A stretch of 64,000 nucleotides of DNA from Reticulitermes lucifugus (GCA_026260175.1 JAKCWW010000051.1:40176-104175), one strand, 5' to 3'. Shown: positions 22,486 to 35,118, counted from the first letter of the stretch. Translations and numbers: made by a program. Notes: generated from the letters alone by a model not told the origin.

Positions 22486-24589
22486 CGGGGCGACCTTGAC
22501 CAACACATAAACAATCCTATTGAGCGATTTCGCGTCATGCGTACATTCCCAGTCAACTGGCTAGATTTCATGTAAGGACTAATGTGGGTGGTTGTCATGC
22601 CAGCATCTGCACAGGCCCACTTCTGATTAAGCCAGTATGTCCAGCTGGATGTGGCGCAAATCAAACAAGCAGAAAAATATGAGTTGCAATACGTAAGTAT
22701 ACGATTCGGAACAACTTCGTGGCGAACAGTCGTTGCGATTCCGACTGTTTAGTGGTTGCAGCAAGTGTTTCATTGGCGCTCTTTCAAGGAAGAACGTTTT
22801 CGGGAGAAATGATGGCTGGCAGGGAGACAGGACTCCCAGAATCACAAAGAAACGCAACACCGAAGTCTTCAGAGCAGACGCCCAGAGTCTCCGAGACTGA
22901 AAACAGCACGGATGTCAAAACGGATGTTTAAAACAAAGCTAATTATCTATTTTAAAGGATTTATATACTTCGAATCTGTTCCCCTCCCCACCCAAAAGAA
23001 TTTCAAGTATTGGGACATCCAATTTATTCCCATCCACCAAACCATTCTATGACGCAAAGACTTGGAGGCACGGAACGCGAATCACATGTTCGACATGTTC
23101 TGTGAACGGTCTGGATAAAGATGCAGCTTTACTTCGGGGCTTCATAACACTGCGCTCGTAATTTCTGTTGGCTTATTGTTAAAAGAAGCCTAAGCTTGAC
23201 TTGAGTCTCTCCTTGTGTTAAGTTGATTAGACCGAGACATACATGTATTATATCAAATTATCACGTCATTCGATCAAAGTGGGGGAGGCGTATTCTAAGC
23301 AGTTCGCATGTTGTACGTCAGACAATGAACTTCGCAAATTTGGTTCCTGGATTTCATGCCTGCAACTGACGCAACTGTGAAGCTAAGCGTGCACGATCAG
23401 GCAGCTCCATACAACTTTGTTTCTTGGTTCACCTAATGAAGCTGTCAAAACATCGGAGTGATGTTCTGGCACGAAAGACGCTGAACAATGGTCTTGGGAA
23501 CTAGGACAATCACAGCCCATATTTAAGCAATGAAATGTTTAGAACACAGTGAAACCAGATAGTATATTCTTTCTATCACTTGTATTATCCTGGTCCAATG
23601 CAGAGATTTGTGCCAGTTCCTTCTCCGAATATGACAAAACTTGCACGCCTACTGAGCGTGTGTTTAGAGACGAACAGCGCCAAGGTCTCACGCACAGGTC
23701 TTAGCGTAGACCAGAAATACCGGAAAGACGTTAGGTGCCCCTGTCCCTTCCAAAATGCTTTAAAATACGCTCGAAGCTTCTTGCTGTGGCAGTCCGATAT
23801 TTGTCCTCACAGCATTTCGTGACCTAATACAAAAGTCTGGCAATCAATTCTTCTGCCTCTCTTCCTTTCTTTTCTCTTCCCTCTTTCTCATCAATGACGA
23901 ACTAAATGAGCACCAGAAGTCAAAATCATGTCCCAAGCGTCTTTCCTAATATGCCACATGCCTGACAATACTAAACGGGCTTCAGTTAAGTTTTGTCTAC
24001 ACAAATTTTTTTTCAACAAAATCAATTTAAATTGATATCGGTCAATGTAATTTTTACTTTATATTAAGTTAACACTTTCCCTGCAAAATGAGCGTCCATT
24101 TTACAAAAAAAAAATACACAACAAAATGCTGATCTCGTTACGACTTACACCTCGCATGTCGATATACTGATCATAAATCCTAAACAATTAAACAAATGAC
24201 AACAACACCTCTCTAACAATGGTTTCGTAAATTTCACTTAAAATCCGCAGTTTTCTTTTTGTAGCCAATTTTTCCCAACGCACTATTAGAGGTTTACACG
24301 GAACCAAGTGATGCAGCCTGCAACAACAGGCAGGGTGCAGTGACATCCACAACCAGACCTCAACCTTACACGCCACCACAACACTTTGTTCTATTTCATG
24401 CCTAACACGGTTCAATGTAGGCTCTTGCTGGACGCTGTCAATAGCTCACACTACATGGCGTCGAACGACACGACGACTGGTGGACGACGAATCAGAAAGG
24501 ATTTTTAAGGGTGCGGCTGGAGCCTAACGTGCGTACCATCTCGGCACTGAGAAAAGCCACGCTAATCTTCAACTTATATAAAGGTGTCT
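22486..24589. other. Stretch with no recognised element
   Basis: Six short frames are scattered on both strands, the longest 23580-23822 on the plus strand. None has an identifiable motif, and no repeat word from the families described here was found. Confidence 0.45.
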
Positions 24590-24660
24590 CGGCCGAGAAT
24601 TGACCCGTGCACCTCCGGAGTACAAGTTACCGCTCAGTAAATGACGGTGCGTAACTCATA
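24590..24660 (-). repeat. Possible tRNA-like SINE head
   Basis: On the minus strand TTTACTGAGCGGTAACTTGT resembles an A box and GCACGGGTCAATTCTCGG a B box, with a CTCCGGAGGT arm between. The B box is imperfect, so this is a decayed tRNA-derived sequence rather than a working tRNA gene. Confidence 0.35.
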
Positions 24661-25217
24661 TATAAGAGGCTTACTGCGTTCCGCTGTGACGAACGTTAGA
24701 AGTGGCCAGTGTTCTTAACCCCCAGTTTCATATAAGGCTCGGGGTTGCCAAAGGCGGTGTGTCCGGGAATGCTACCTCCGTGCCTGTGTGCAGGAAATGT
24801 TAACTCCAATACTGTCAGCTTGACGACCACCAGGGCGCAGCACAAGCATGTGCCTGCATTGTGTCTTCCAAACTTGAATGCCGGCGTTCCAATATTCTTA
24901 CCTAACATGGAACAGTTCTCCTAATTAACGATGAGTTCGCAAACACTTCTAAATAACTTAATTACATACAGCATTCAGATTACAAAGAGAGCTCCCTTCC
25001 GCTTGAAGAGAAATGATGACAATGATAATTAAATCACGGCAGAATGAATTGTGAGTTCCCTCTTCTCAAACTGTCGCTGAATTGTTTCAGCTCAGCACAC
25101 GCAATGACGCATAGTTATGCGAACGTCGCACTGCATGTGAAGCGCCCCATTACAACTGGCTGTATGGCAGGAGTTGGTTTTCACGTCAAGGACCTATTAC
25201 ATTGTACTGGGTTTTCC

Positions 25218-25790
25218 GGGGAGCACGCGGTGGCGCAGTTGCTTGAAGCACTGCTCTACAAGCGGGTTCGATTCCCGATGGTGTCATTGGAATTTTTCAT
25301 TGACACAATCCCTGGGGTCGACTCAGCCTCTAACAGAAATGAGTACCAGGAATATTTCCTGGGGGGTAAAAGNNNNNNNNNNNNNNNNNNNNNNNNNNNN
25401 NNNNNNNNNNNNNNNNNNNNNNNNNNNNNNNNNNNNNNNNNNNNNNNNNNNNNNNNNNNNNNNNNNNNNNNNNNNNNNNNNNNNNNNNNNNNNNNNNNNN
25501 NNNNNNNNNNNNNNNNNNNNNNNNNNNNNNNNNNNNNNNNNNNNNNNNNNNNNNNNNNNNNNNNNNNNNNNNNNNNNNNNNNNNNNNNNNNNNNNNNNNN
25601 NNNNNNNNNNNNNNNNNNNNNNNNNNNNNNNNNNNNNNNNNNNNNNNNNNNNNNNNNNNNNNNNNNNNNNNNNNNNNNNNNNNNNNNNNNNNNNNNNNNN
25701 NNNTGTGCTGATTGTCTAGAAATCTGGAAGCCTCAACCTCCTGGAACCCTAAGGGCCTGTCCAAGCCAGTAATGGGATCGCTTTTACCTT
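25218..25790 (+). repeat. SINE-A copy interrupted by an assembly gap
   Basis: The head reads GAGCACGCGGTGGCGCAG with B box GGGTTCGATTCCCGATGG. The left part runs to TATTTCCTGGGGGGTAAAAG and the right part starts GATTGTCTAGAAATCTGG. Imperfect duplicates around GGTTTTCCG (25205-25220 and 25790-25806) probably mark the target site. In the complete copy at 9745-10046 only about 40 bases separate the two sides, but the gap is 331 N. Confidence 0.88.
25373..25703. other. Assembly gap (331 N)
   Basis: Unknown sequence inside SINE-A. Frames running through it are not proteins. Confidence 0.99.
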
Positions 25791-25806
25791 ACCTAGGTTT
25801 TCCGAG

Positions 25807-26871
25807 GACGGTAGCCTACACTGCACAGTACAAAACATACGTAAAAGTATAATTATTACAATTAATAAATTGTATCCTGTACGGACCGCATTCTCTGTCA
25901 CCTGAAATGTATCATAGCGCGTTGGTAGTTCAGAATCCTGCGCGCGGTTTGTACGGTACGGCTTACAGAATAATCAGAAACCAACTCGGTGGCTTCAAAG
26001 TGCAGCAAATCTTATAACAAAACACAGTAACTACTTTCAGAAAAGTTGAAGAAAATTCCAAGAAACTGGAGTGCCTGAATCTTCGATCACTCTACACACT
26101 TCTTGAGCACAAGGCGTAGCAATGTGATGGACCAGCTACATTTTTATGCTAGGGTCTGGCAATCACATGGTTTATTAATGGATAATGTTGATGACGCATG
26201 AAGTGGACTGTATTGTATAAACTTTCGTGAGACTCAGTTGTGGGCTAATTAAGGTACAGTCCTATTACAGCAGGTGAGACCAAGAATAATCCTGGCTAAA
26301 TGCAGGCTCATTATGTAATAGCGATCTGAATGTGGCATTGACAACGACCTGTGTGATCCCTTCCTACTTAGTGTACCAACAGCAATGACTTGGAATGCAA
26401 GAACCATACAGGTTGCTTCAAACTGTGGAGCTGCAACAATAATGCTTACACATATTTACATACAATACCACACCGAGTCAGTGGTAACATACAAACCTCT
26501 GTATACACGAAGAAACTAGATACAATATGATAAGCAGAATTTCCTCATCTGCTTGAAATAATTTAAGGCAATAAAATGTGGAACTTGGCTCCTAAAGCCA
26601 AGATGAAATCCCAAAACAGGTAGGTACGGAAGGAAGCAGGAGGCCTTACTAATAAAGAAAGCAACAGTGTGAAATGTAGATCAGATTCAAGCGGACCATA
26701 AATTAGGCGTAACAGTCATCAGGCCTACATGGAGAATACTTGAAAAATATTTGTCTCCCTGCTTCCTCGAATTATCTCAGTCTGACGATTATACCGTACC
26801 CTGCATAAACGGAGCAATGCCCAGCTACGTTTGTCGTTAGGCAGTCATACAAGGTAAAGCATAAAGCGATC
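25807..26871. other. Stretch with no recognised element
   Basis: No open frame of 60 codons and no repeat family word were found, making this one of the emptiest kilobases of the window. Confidence 0.5.
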
Positions 26872-27071
26872 GCAACAAATGTTTCAATCGGTCAATACAA
26901 CCTATACTCATCAAGGACAAGACTACATGTTTCGGCTAACCTAGTTACAGTTGTAATTAACCCCCTTTTGTGTCTTCCAGCTCAGGCCTGATAATGGCTA
27001 TCCTTTTATAGCCGAAACATATACCCTTGTCCTTAATGAATATATGTTGTGTTGACTGAAACATTTGTTGT
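26872..27071. mobile_element. Foldback element with GCCGAAACAT arms
   Basis: The left arm from CAACAAATGTTTCAATCGG through ATCAAGGACAAG to ACATGTTTCGGCT is mirrored by GCCGAAACATAT, CTTGTCCTTAATGA and ACTGAAACATTTGTTG on the right. Arms are about 65 bases and the centre holds GGCCTGATAATGGCTATCC. There is no coding capacity. Its layout, not its exact sequence, matches 2817-3076. Confidence 0.75.
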
Positions 27072-27669
27072 ATTTAATAACGCAACGAGAATGTGCCACC
27101 TGGAGATACAGCGATCGATTTCATACGTACAAAACATATCACATTAAAAACCACTTAAATATGCTGGTCTACGTAAGAATTCCATTAGCTATTAATAATT
27201 AATTCAGGCAGGATATCAGACGCCATGACTGGTGTTCCGAAAGTACTAAGACGTGTACTGAACTGAATCCGGAAGGTGCCTTATGCGATATTCTCACACC
27301 CAATTACAGGTACACCATACGAGTCACCAGTCACCAGTATACCAGTCACAAACTTCAATTTCAGTCAAACTGAATTACGCCATCTCTAGAACTAAAACCT
27401 GACAAGTGGCGGTGTTATTAAACACTGTCACAGGCCTATCTTGCTCACCGCTAACCTAATTCTACGCCTGTATGGCAGCAGATTTCATATTTAGCTTACA
27501 AAACTACATACTGAAATTTAGTAGGCAATTCAATATCCGACGATCTACACATATTTCTAACGCCTAAACAGTACTTTAGCTTTCACGAATGACTTCCTGT
27601 CCGTTTATAAATGACCGCAATGAAGTGCTCTGAACTATATGCTCGCTGTCGGATAAAAGCAATCCTTGT
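27072..27669. other. Stretch with no recognised element
   Basis: Only a local direct repeat, GTCACCAGTCACCAG with ACCAGTCAC (about 27324-27349), was noticed. Confidence 0.45.
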
Positions 27670-27880
27670 CATCATCCGAAGAAATTCAAACGTTTGTAAA
27701 CCCGGAAGTCCATTACCGTGTTCGCAGCAGTACACCACGGGATAATATCCCAAATCCAGCAGAATCCATGCCACCCTCTTTCTCTAAGAATAATTTTAAT
27801 ATTATCCTCCCACTTACTTTCAGGTTTTCTAAGCGATCGTTCTCCTTCACGCAGTACGACTAAAATGTCGTGCACTCTCC
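27670..27880 (-). pseudogene. LINE tail fragment, best-preserved proximal copy
   Basis: A single minus frame reads REGERSLRKPESKWEDNIK, then a LREIGW-like LRERGWHGFCW, then AANTVMDFRV. This gives the whole order GKRPLGRP, RRRWEDNIK, DLRE-GW, NTVMNFRV expected of the C-terminal end of a non-LTR reverse transcriptase. It lacks the LAQDRDQW word. No catalytic RT residues are present because they lie further upstream in such proteins. Confidence 0.7.
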
Positions 27881-29534
27881 ATCTCTCCCATGTGTGCTAC
27901 ATGTTCCATCGTACAACTTTCCTTAATTCCTGTTTAAAACAGCGAAGTTAAACAGTTTCAAAAGCAATATCGTTGAATTACTCCGTAGCCTAAAAGTATG
28001 TGGATTACATCCAGTTACACGTCATCAGTTCTCATCCTGTAATCGTTGCGAAGCTGGCAGCAAGCCAGTAACACCCACAAAAATGGAACAGAGGTAAATT
28101 CTGTAGGCCATTTGGATACAAACCCACGTTATGCAAAAGACCATTTGTCAGGGCGCTGGCTATGGAAAAACTGTTTTATTTATGCACATGTAACACAAGC
28201 CAGCAACACCAGTAGCACACAGATTACTTCACACACAACTTGTGCAAACTGGCCAGGCGAGATAAAGCTACAAAGTAAAGGAAAATTTGAGTTTAACATT
28301 CGGGTGTTCTGGAGCATCACAGGGCGCAGTCTAGCAGGTGACCCCAAAGTTCCAGAGAAACCCGCTGCCTCCATCCTCAGTGGAAAATGTTTTTACACAG
28401 AAAATCACTGCACATTCACCACCATGAAAAGCCTCGAATCTCACATTCAGTTTAAGAGTATTACAAGTTGTGTCATTTGCACTGAAAACTGTACCAGATA
28501 TATATATAGAGCTTTTTAACTTATCTGCACCATGCTGGATTCAAATGAGACAGCACAGCAGAGATGATAGCGATCCTTGGGCACACGTTTAGAGTCGTTT
28601 ATCCATGGAAAGAACGTATCATATAACAGCAGCGGCCTCTCATTCAATTTTTTGCAGTCAGAGGATGAGATAACTTGAAAGTTACGGGAAGATTACAGGT
28701 CACTATGGCAAAACTCTGGAAGCTAGAGAAAAGATTAAGAATGGATACAAAGATTCAAACGTAAACACACGAATGTTGCTGATAGGACCGGAAATCCACT
28801 GTAGCGTGTGTCAAGGTTAAAAACAATATCGATGACTATATCAGGGACAACCGAAAATTCAGTGGGCCCTGTTTATGAAACTGCAACTGAATAGAATTCG
28901 GCGCGTGAGAGAAATGGTGCAAGACTGGCTTCGTATTTAACCGAATATATTTGTGACATAAACAGAAAATTTGTCAAATCGTGTAACAAAATTGCCCTTA
29001 ACGCTTAAGTCCGCAGTTATATGTGTTATGTGGCATAAAGGAGCTTCCGAAGAGGCAGGTCTGTTTCGATACAATATTTCCTCGTACTACCAGCAGCCCT
29101 GTTTCATGCAAGCACTATCAGAAACCCCAGTTCCCGGCTACGCAAACCAGCGAATGAGCTCGGCAGACAGTAAATCACAGCAAACTCTGGAACCGATCCA
29201 ACGCACGGCAGCTTTAGCTTAAAGGGGAAGCACCTATGGGGTTACTTAACAAATAGGGTAGCGAAGCTAAAGGTTGCGCAAAGTGAAAGATGAGGAAGTG
29301 AACATGAAGTGATGCGAGACCCGTTCAAGCGGAAAGAAGTGGGGACTGAAAGGCCAACCCCTACGCTTGCGAGAACACGGAACGCCCAAGCTACCCTCAT
29401 CACATTTTCAAATTTCACACTCTGTGAAATTAAAGGACTTCTTGTCTACGTGCAACGCATTGAGATAATCGCCTGTGATTTCCATATAAAATGGTATCGG
29501 GGAAAAAACTATACGTAAGGGATCACTGTGCAAA
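27881..29534. other. Stretch holding the longest gap-free frame, unassigned
   Basis: The plus frame 28046-28519 (157 codons) is the longest without N in the window. It is Ser/Thr-rich with scattered Cys and has no signal peptide, membrane segment or domain that I recognise. A minus frame (28180-28374) overlaps it. It may be chance or an exon; I cannot decide. Confidence 0.35.
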
Positions 29535-29680
29535 CGCTAAGAGCAGATAGGGAGATAATATTAAAATGAATCTTAAGGAATAGGATGTGGACTTAGTGTC
29601 AACTAGGTTAGCATTAAAAGGCAATAAGGCTTCGGATTCAATAAAACGTAAGGAATTCTTGACCAGCTGCGAGACTAAGC
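29535..29680 (+). pseudogene. LINE tail fragment
   Basis: GDNIKMNLKE, a stop, then GNKASDSIKRKEFLT corresponds to EDNIKMDLRE and the distal GEFLT word. The middle LAQDR section is degraded. Confidence 0.5.
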
Positions 29681-32600
29681 TTAGTAAGAAAGGCTCTGAA
29701 CCGCGCAGTGGCGAACTTAAATTTGTGTGAGTGTGTCAATCGTCAAGTTTTATGTGTGGGACGAGATAAATCCGGGTTAACTGGCATCAAACTTTCTGCG
29801 AATTTCAGCTACTCTTAATTCCTCATAAATTCAGTTTTCATTTATTAATATCGTACCCAAACAAATAAACATATTTAACCGATTACAGACCTTGCATATT
29901 TAGCCAAGTATCGGTGCCTTGGAATACTGTGAATGCGTACAGGAAACACCGATCACAGCCCATACACGTGTAAAGGACAGAACCCGCCCACCTCGTTTCC
30001 AAGTTCAGTTCCTAACACGGATGTTGCTGTCTAGCAGGGTAATCGTAACTTGCGATACTGTGGAGGCATTACGATTATGGTGGCTGTGTGTTAACTGGGG
30101 AAGCAGGCAGAGCGGTCGGATAGGTTATCTCCTGTTCACAGTCAATGGCTAAACAGGTTAAACAGCGGGAAATGCAAACTAATTACTCGCATCCTGTCCT
30201 CGTTCGGGATTTCGCTCCGAATGTATAGCGCCACTATCACGTAACTAACGCCGGAGGTCCGCCCCACAAACAAACTCCACAGCAAACTGTGAGGCTACAA
30301 GGTATTCATAGCCTAAGTCGCCAGCTACGAATGATTGATCCTTACTTTAGATGGCGTTCAATGACACTGGAAGATGTTCACAAATGATAGCAGCCAAGAA
30401 TCCAACGAAAGACGCGCATTTTAATGCATGCAAACAGTTCTTAATGAGTCAGTTCTTAAATATTTTTTACTCATTTCATCTTACAACGAACACATTACAA
30501 CACAGATACACCTTAAGATGGAACTGTTTGCCAAAAAATTTGGCCAGATTAAGTGTACAGTCTAACGAGAATACACAAAATTAAAGGTTCTATCTGACGG
30601 AAACTCTGGTATTAATATCGCATTAACCCTCGGAAGACTACACTTAATCTGCATTATACACACATTCAGTTCGAACCTCAGAAATCATAATTTGCCTCCA
30701 CTAGAAAGGCCAGTCGGTGAGTCGCTCATTTTTGTGGTAATAGGGGATACACAAAGAGACCGTCTGAGTAATATGCAAACATTTTAGTGTTAAACGTCGC
30801 GCTAAAACCTGTTTCAAACCAGTATAATAATAAATACAAATTAAGTTAACGCGGAAAACAGGAGAAATCTAAATTCTAGCCACGACTGCTATTATTCACT
30901 TACTACTCGGTTCCCATTCCGTCCATTTCCCAATACTGAAGATCAGAATACACCGAATAACAATTCTGCCAGTTGTTTGCCAAAAGTTTAAATACAACCA
31001 CATACTTTAAGAGGAACAGTATGGTACTCTGAAAGTAAAGAAGGCCTTGGTAATGTCTGTGCATCACGTCACGGAGTACATTTACTGTCTTATTTTGTTG
31101 CTCGCCAATGATTTCAAGCGGGTGGTACCGTCGCAGGACCCTCTGGGTTTGCACGTCTGATAAAATTCAATCAAAACAATGTGCGTGTAATTGCACGTGC
31201 ACAGACAAATGTACCTGAAGTTAATCAAATCAACGCAAGTTCCTCTGGGCATGAAGCTCTATATATCTTTTATCTGATACGCACAGGCTTGAGTGCCCAT
31301 ATCAAGCCTGTTTCAATTTGCATGCTCGGTTTTGTTTTCCGTTTCAGGCTCAGAGAACGGACAAGGTGACCCAGTTGCCTCCCAATACTACCGCGAGACT
31401 AAATTTTAAGGGCTGAAATCTCCGTGAAAAGGTTCGGTGGAGAATTCTTTCCCGTCTGTGTTACAACTTTGTAATACCTTATCCCTATAATATGTGGCAC
31501 TGGTTTACCCGTGTATTAGTCCATCATTAAATTTGAGCACCTTTCTGTTGCTAAACCATCCGTTAAAATTTAATATTGTTTTTATCCGGCTTTCCTTCCT
31601 TAAGGAAGCACTACTTTCCTTCCTTAGGGAAAGAAAGTAGGGCTTTGAGATAACCACTTTGTGCGTGCGTGTGTGCGTGCTTGCGTGGGGGATGGAGAGG
31701 ATGCACAACTCCCCTTCAAGATTTGAATTACTTAACCAAGTTTTGAGAAGTTTGTTACGAACTTTACGTCATTGGGGGCTACTCCAACCCGTACTATTCT
31801 ATTTACTACAGTCAGTAATAACAACACAACAGGGGTACGAAATTCTGAGGTGGGACAGATAACAGACCCACTTAATAGCCCTTAACTGATAGGTGGTAAC
31901 AAACATTCAAAAAACGTAAATATTTTTGCAGAATGTGTAACAAAAAATGTTGGATGCATAAATTTTGCATTTAGCTTTCGGTTTATTGGCGACAGCTAAT
32001 AAAACCAATTAAGCTAGGCTCCTAAAATATACCACAGAAATAGACCACAAACATACCTACAAATTCTGTATGAATATTTTAATAAGTCATCAAATACAAT
32101 CACGACGAAGAAGCGAAAATTCGCGGTTATTTTCTACAGTTTCTACACAGACACATCCTGCAGGAAGTAGTAAGCTATCCCCAAAAGGAATACAATACAA
32201 CAGTACTTAATCATCATCGTGTACTAGCATATTCAAAATTAAAATAATTAGAACAAACTGTGCGTCAGCTAAGATTCGTGGGTATGACCATTAGCACACA
32301 AGCCGACCTATGACATAGGCTGTATTTTATCGCTGGATCCCGAATTTGGTGAACCTGAATGCGTCAGAAACTACTTACGGTTTGTGGGAGCAAAACAAGA
32401 GTCGTTAACGCTGTAAATATATGGAGAAGGAAAATGGGCTTTAAAAGTTCTACCCGGCCTTGCTGCTTTATATCTCTCTTCTCTTTAACCCATCTTTACC
32501 CAACGCTTCGCTTTTCTTTCTGAGATTTTACGTTCTGTTCGTATATTTGTTCTCAGTAAGCAGTATCACATATGTTGGAAACCTCAAGCTCCGGACACAG

Positions 32601-32739
32601 AAGACAGCCTAAAGACAGGATCCTTACCTGGGAGTGTTCAACAAGCAGTCGAAAACAACAGACAACGTGTGTTCTTCCAATCTGAAAGTTGGGATGTGTT
32701 TTAAGAACCACCGTTAAGAAATTAGCATGCCATGAACAG
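29681..32739. other. Stretch with no firm element
   Basis: Local structure only: a GT-rich tract at 31659-31690 and two direct copies of CTTTCCTTCCTTA at about 31590-31632. Frames up to 86 codons show no domain. Candidate exons could hide here but nothing in the sequence marks them. Confidence 0.4.
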
Positions 32740-32880
32740 TTACGGCATCGCACACGCGGGCACTCTTTATAAAGACGGTAATGAACCTTCTCGTTCCATA
32801 AAAGTAGAGACATTTGTTAACTAGCTGAAAGACTACAGCTCTCAAGAAGGACTCTGCCCTATCGAGTTAACCGGTTCGTG
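32740..32880 (+). pseudogene. LINE tail fragment, distal part
   Basis: AAGACGGTAATGAACCTTC with TCGTTCCATAA encodes the TVMNL-VP word and its stop. Then LLTS, a stop and KTTALKKDSAL follow the FLTSCKP-SRRTL continuation. Confidence 0.5.
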
Positions 32881-34169
32881 TGTTTCTTCGTCTTTTCTAT
32901 CCGTTAACTCAGTAGCAAATTATTCTCACTGCGCAGTGCAATCAAGCCTAATGAAACATGGTTGTTATCTTCAGAAACGCTTTTTCAGTTCTATAGGTTT
33001 CAAATGTAAGGATAATTGTGAATGATGGCTTGTAGAGAATGTGTAAGGAAGGGGTCACAACATATTTTAAGATACGGCCCTGAAATCACCTACAGATTCG
33101 GAAAAAACGGTGATACACGTCGGCTGTCTCGGGTATAGAAAGCGAAAGTGCTACACATTGAAACAAAATTGTTGGTTGAATTCAAACTGAAAATACTGGG
33201 GTTGTTATCCCGTCGGCACAACAACCTTCAATTGGAATTCCACCATATAGCACAATGGGACGCCATTAGTGAAGGGTTTTGGTATTAGAATGCTGTACGT
33301 GTCTCAAGAATGTCACCACCAATAGCGCCAATAGTGTGATAACATGAATAATTCTTCTTTCGTTTTTATTAGCATTCGTTTTCTTGTTGTTCTTCTCCCT
33401 CCATGCCCCTCCTTCTCAGCCTCTCTTGCTTTAATTTCACTAATTATTAGCAGCAGGTAAACATGTTTCGCAAAAAAAGCACCTTCCACCCCACAGCAGA
33501 ACACGCAGCAGGGAGTGCCCCAGGGATATCACGTCTGCACCCGAGTGACAGATTACTGAAATACTAAAAGAAGGTCCAAATGATCCCTCAAGATTAGGCT
33601 GTCTAGTAGTACGTCGTATTTGGCAATGCCGTTACCGGATACCAATCCCCATGTTTCTTAAAATTCACCCAAGAAACTCAGGAGGTAGCTGCCAATTTGG
33701 ACCGCGACACAAAACGCAGCGGCTTAGTGGTACTACTTGGTCCTAAGCGTAATCCACTTCAGCTCGGTTGCATAAATTTGACCTTTCCTTTTCACGATGC
33801 GAAGAAACACACGCAGCTTTTACCTATTAGCAAGCCTTTGATAAAGAGGTAGCGACAAAGTTCTGTGTCTTTTAAATGAGGAGTGTTCCGAAATATTTAG
33901 TACGTGTATTAAAAAGAATTTATAATGGCACGAAGTAGAGGTCTCTGTGGCAACGCCCTAATACCTTTATGTAACACAATTCTTTTCATGATGGAATTTT
34001 AATGAAACAGGTTCAAGAACCCACTCAGTAACTAATCCTGTAACGCTTGCAAGCGTGTATTTCATGTAACGAATACTTTAAAAAAGACTTCCTACAACAA
34101 AGAAAACACTGAGTTCTCAAATGACAAATCGGTTAACAATTATCAAAATATTCGCCATTTATTGTGCGA
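32881..34169. other. Stretch with no recognised element
   Basis: One minus frame (33313-33504) is rich in charged residues at its centre but has no domain. Nothing else stands out. Confidence 0.45.
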
Positions 34170-34248
34170 ATGACGTGGGAATACATAAATGACGTGGGAA
34201 TACATAAATGACGTGGGAATACATAAATGACGTGGGAATACATAAATG
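34170..34248. repeat. Four-copy 19-bp tandem array containing TGACGTGG
   Basis: The unit ATGACGTGGGAATACATAA repeats four times with exact 19-base spacing. The 8-base core TGACGTGG begins at 34171, 34190, 34209 and 34228. TGACGTG(G/A) is the known binding core for ATF6/XBP1-type bZIP factors of the unfolded protein response. Whether the array is functional or only a minisatellite is inference. Confidence 0.95.
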
Positions 34249-34519
34249 CACAAAACGCAGAACCATTTAGAGTTAAACTAGATGACGTGCACATAAGGTA
34301 ACTGTAATTTATAGAGTTAAAACCCACTGGTAACTAAATGTACCACCTTCTTAAACATCTAGATATTATTCTTTTTGTTCACACAGTGTATTTAAGGGTG
34401 TAGTATGGTTCTCAGCTTAGAAGTATTTCCCTAAACAGCATTAACTGATTAGTCTTTGAAACAGAGATGCAGTGTATCTCATCTACGGAGACGAACAGGA
34501 TATAGGACCGCAAAATAAA

Positions 34520-34780
34520 AGTAAAGTTCCTCCTATGCACGCCACGAAGGCATATGAGCGGGGGCTTAAGGCACAGCTCCACTCATTCTTAACTTCGGCA
34601 TTAGAAGGAGCTGTGTGATCAGCTTCCCGCTCCCGCTGATTTACACCCGGTACCCACTAAATAGGAAGCCAAGTGGGTCGCACAGTCGGTCTGGATGTTT
34701 TGAAGAGAACAGTCACTTGCCGCGGACGAACATCGAACCACAATTGCACGGCTGACCAGTCTACAGCCTAGTCACTACAC
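34520..34780 (-). repeat. SINE-B-related copy
   Basis: On the minus strand a diverged tRNA-like head with TGTGGTTCGATGTTCGTCC leads into AAAACATCCAGACCGACTG, TGGGTACCGGGTGTAAATC and CTCATATGCCTTCGTGGC, ending AGGAACTTTAC. The head differs from standard SINE-B, like the copy at 10090-10405. Confidence 0.75.
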
Positions 34781-34807
34781 TACACTACACTACAGTACAG
34801 TACACTA
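34773..34807. repeat. ACACT/ACAGT pentanucleotide repeat
   Basis: Four CACTA units are followed by CAGTA units, read directly. It lies at the head end of the SINE-B-related copy. Confidence 0.85.
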
Positions 34808-34879
34808 TGGCGGCTCATAGGATGGAAGACGAAGCAGAAGAAGAAGAGGACTGGAACTGTTCAACCTCGAAAAGAAAAC

Positions 34880-34968
34880 ACTACCAGTCGACACGGCGTA
34901 ACGTCCTACAAGACTTCAATGTTCGGCAACAACGCTGTCAGAACCTCAAACCTTTAACACAATCTGGC
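34880..34968. repeat. Foldback family D, right arm and extension
   Basis: CTACCAGTCGACACGGCGTA, ACGTCCTACAAGACTTCAA and then CGCTGTCAGAACCTC give the outer right arm plus the extension also seen at 17462 and 19440. Confidence 0.65.
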
Positions 34969-35118
34969 GCCCTTGCTGACTGACGTGTCTCGTACTTTGC
35001 CTCAGCACTTCTTCCTTTCTTTCTTTCTGTCTTCCTTATTATGACCTCTTTCTACCTACTCATTGTAGGTATAGAGGGTTATTGTTACTCTTGACTACAC
35101 TCAATGACAAACATACAA

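Noticed and set aside
25044-25772. 242-codon frame, the longest nominal frame
   Set aside because: Nearly half is N and the rest lies largely in SINE-A.
32553-32813. 86-codon minus frame
   Set aside because: Its start is the antisense of the LINE tail at 32740-32880 and the rest has no domain.
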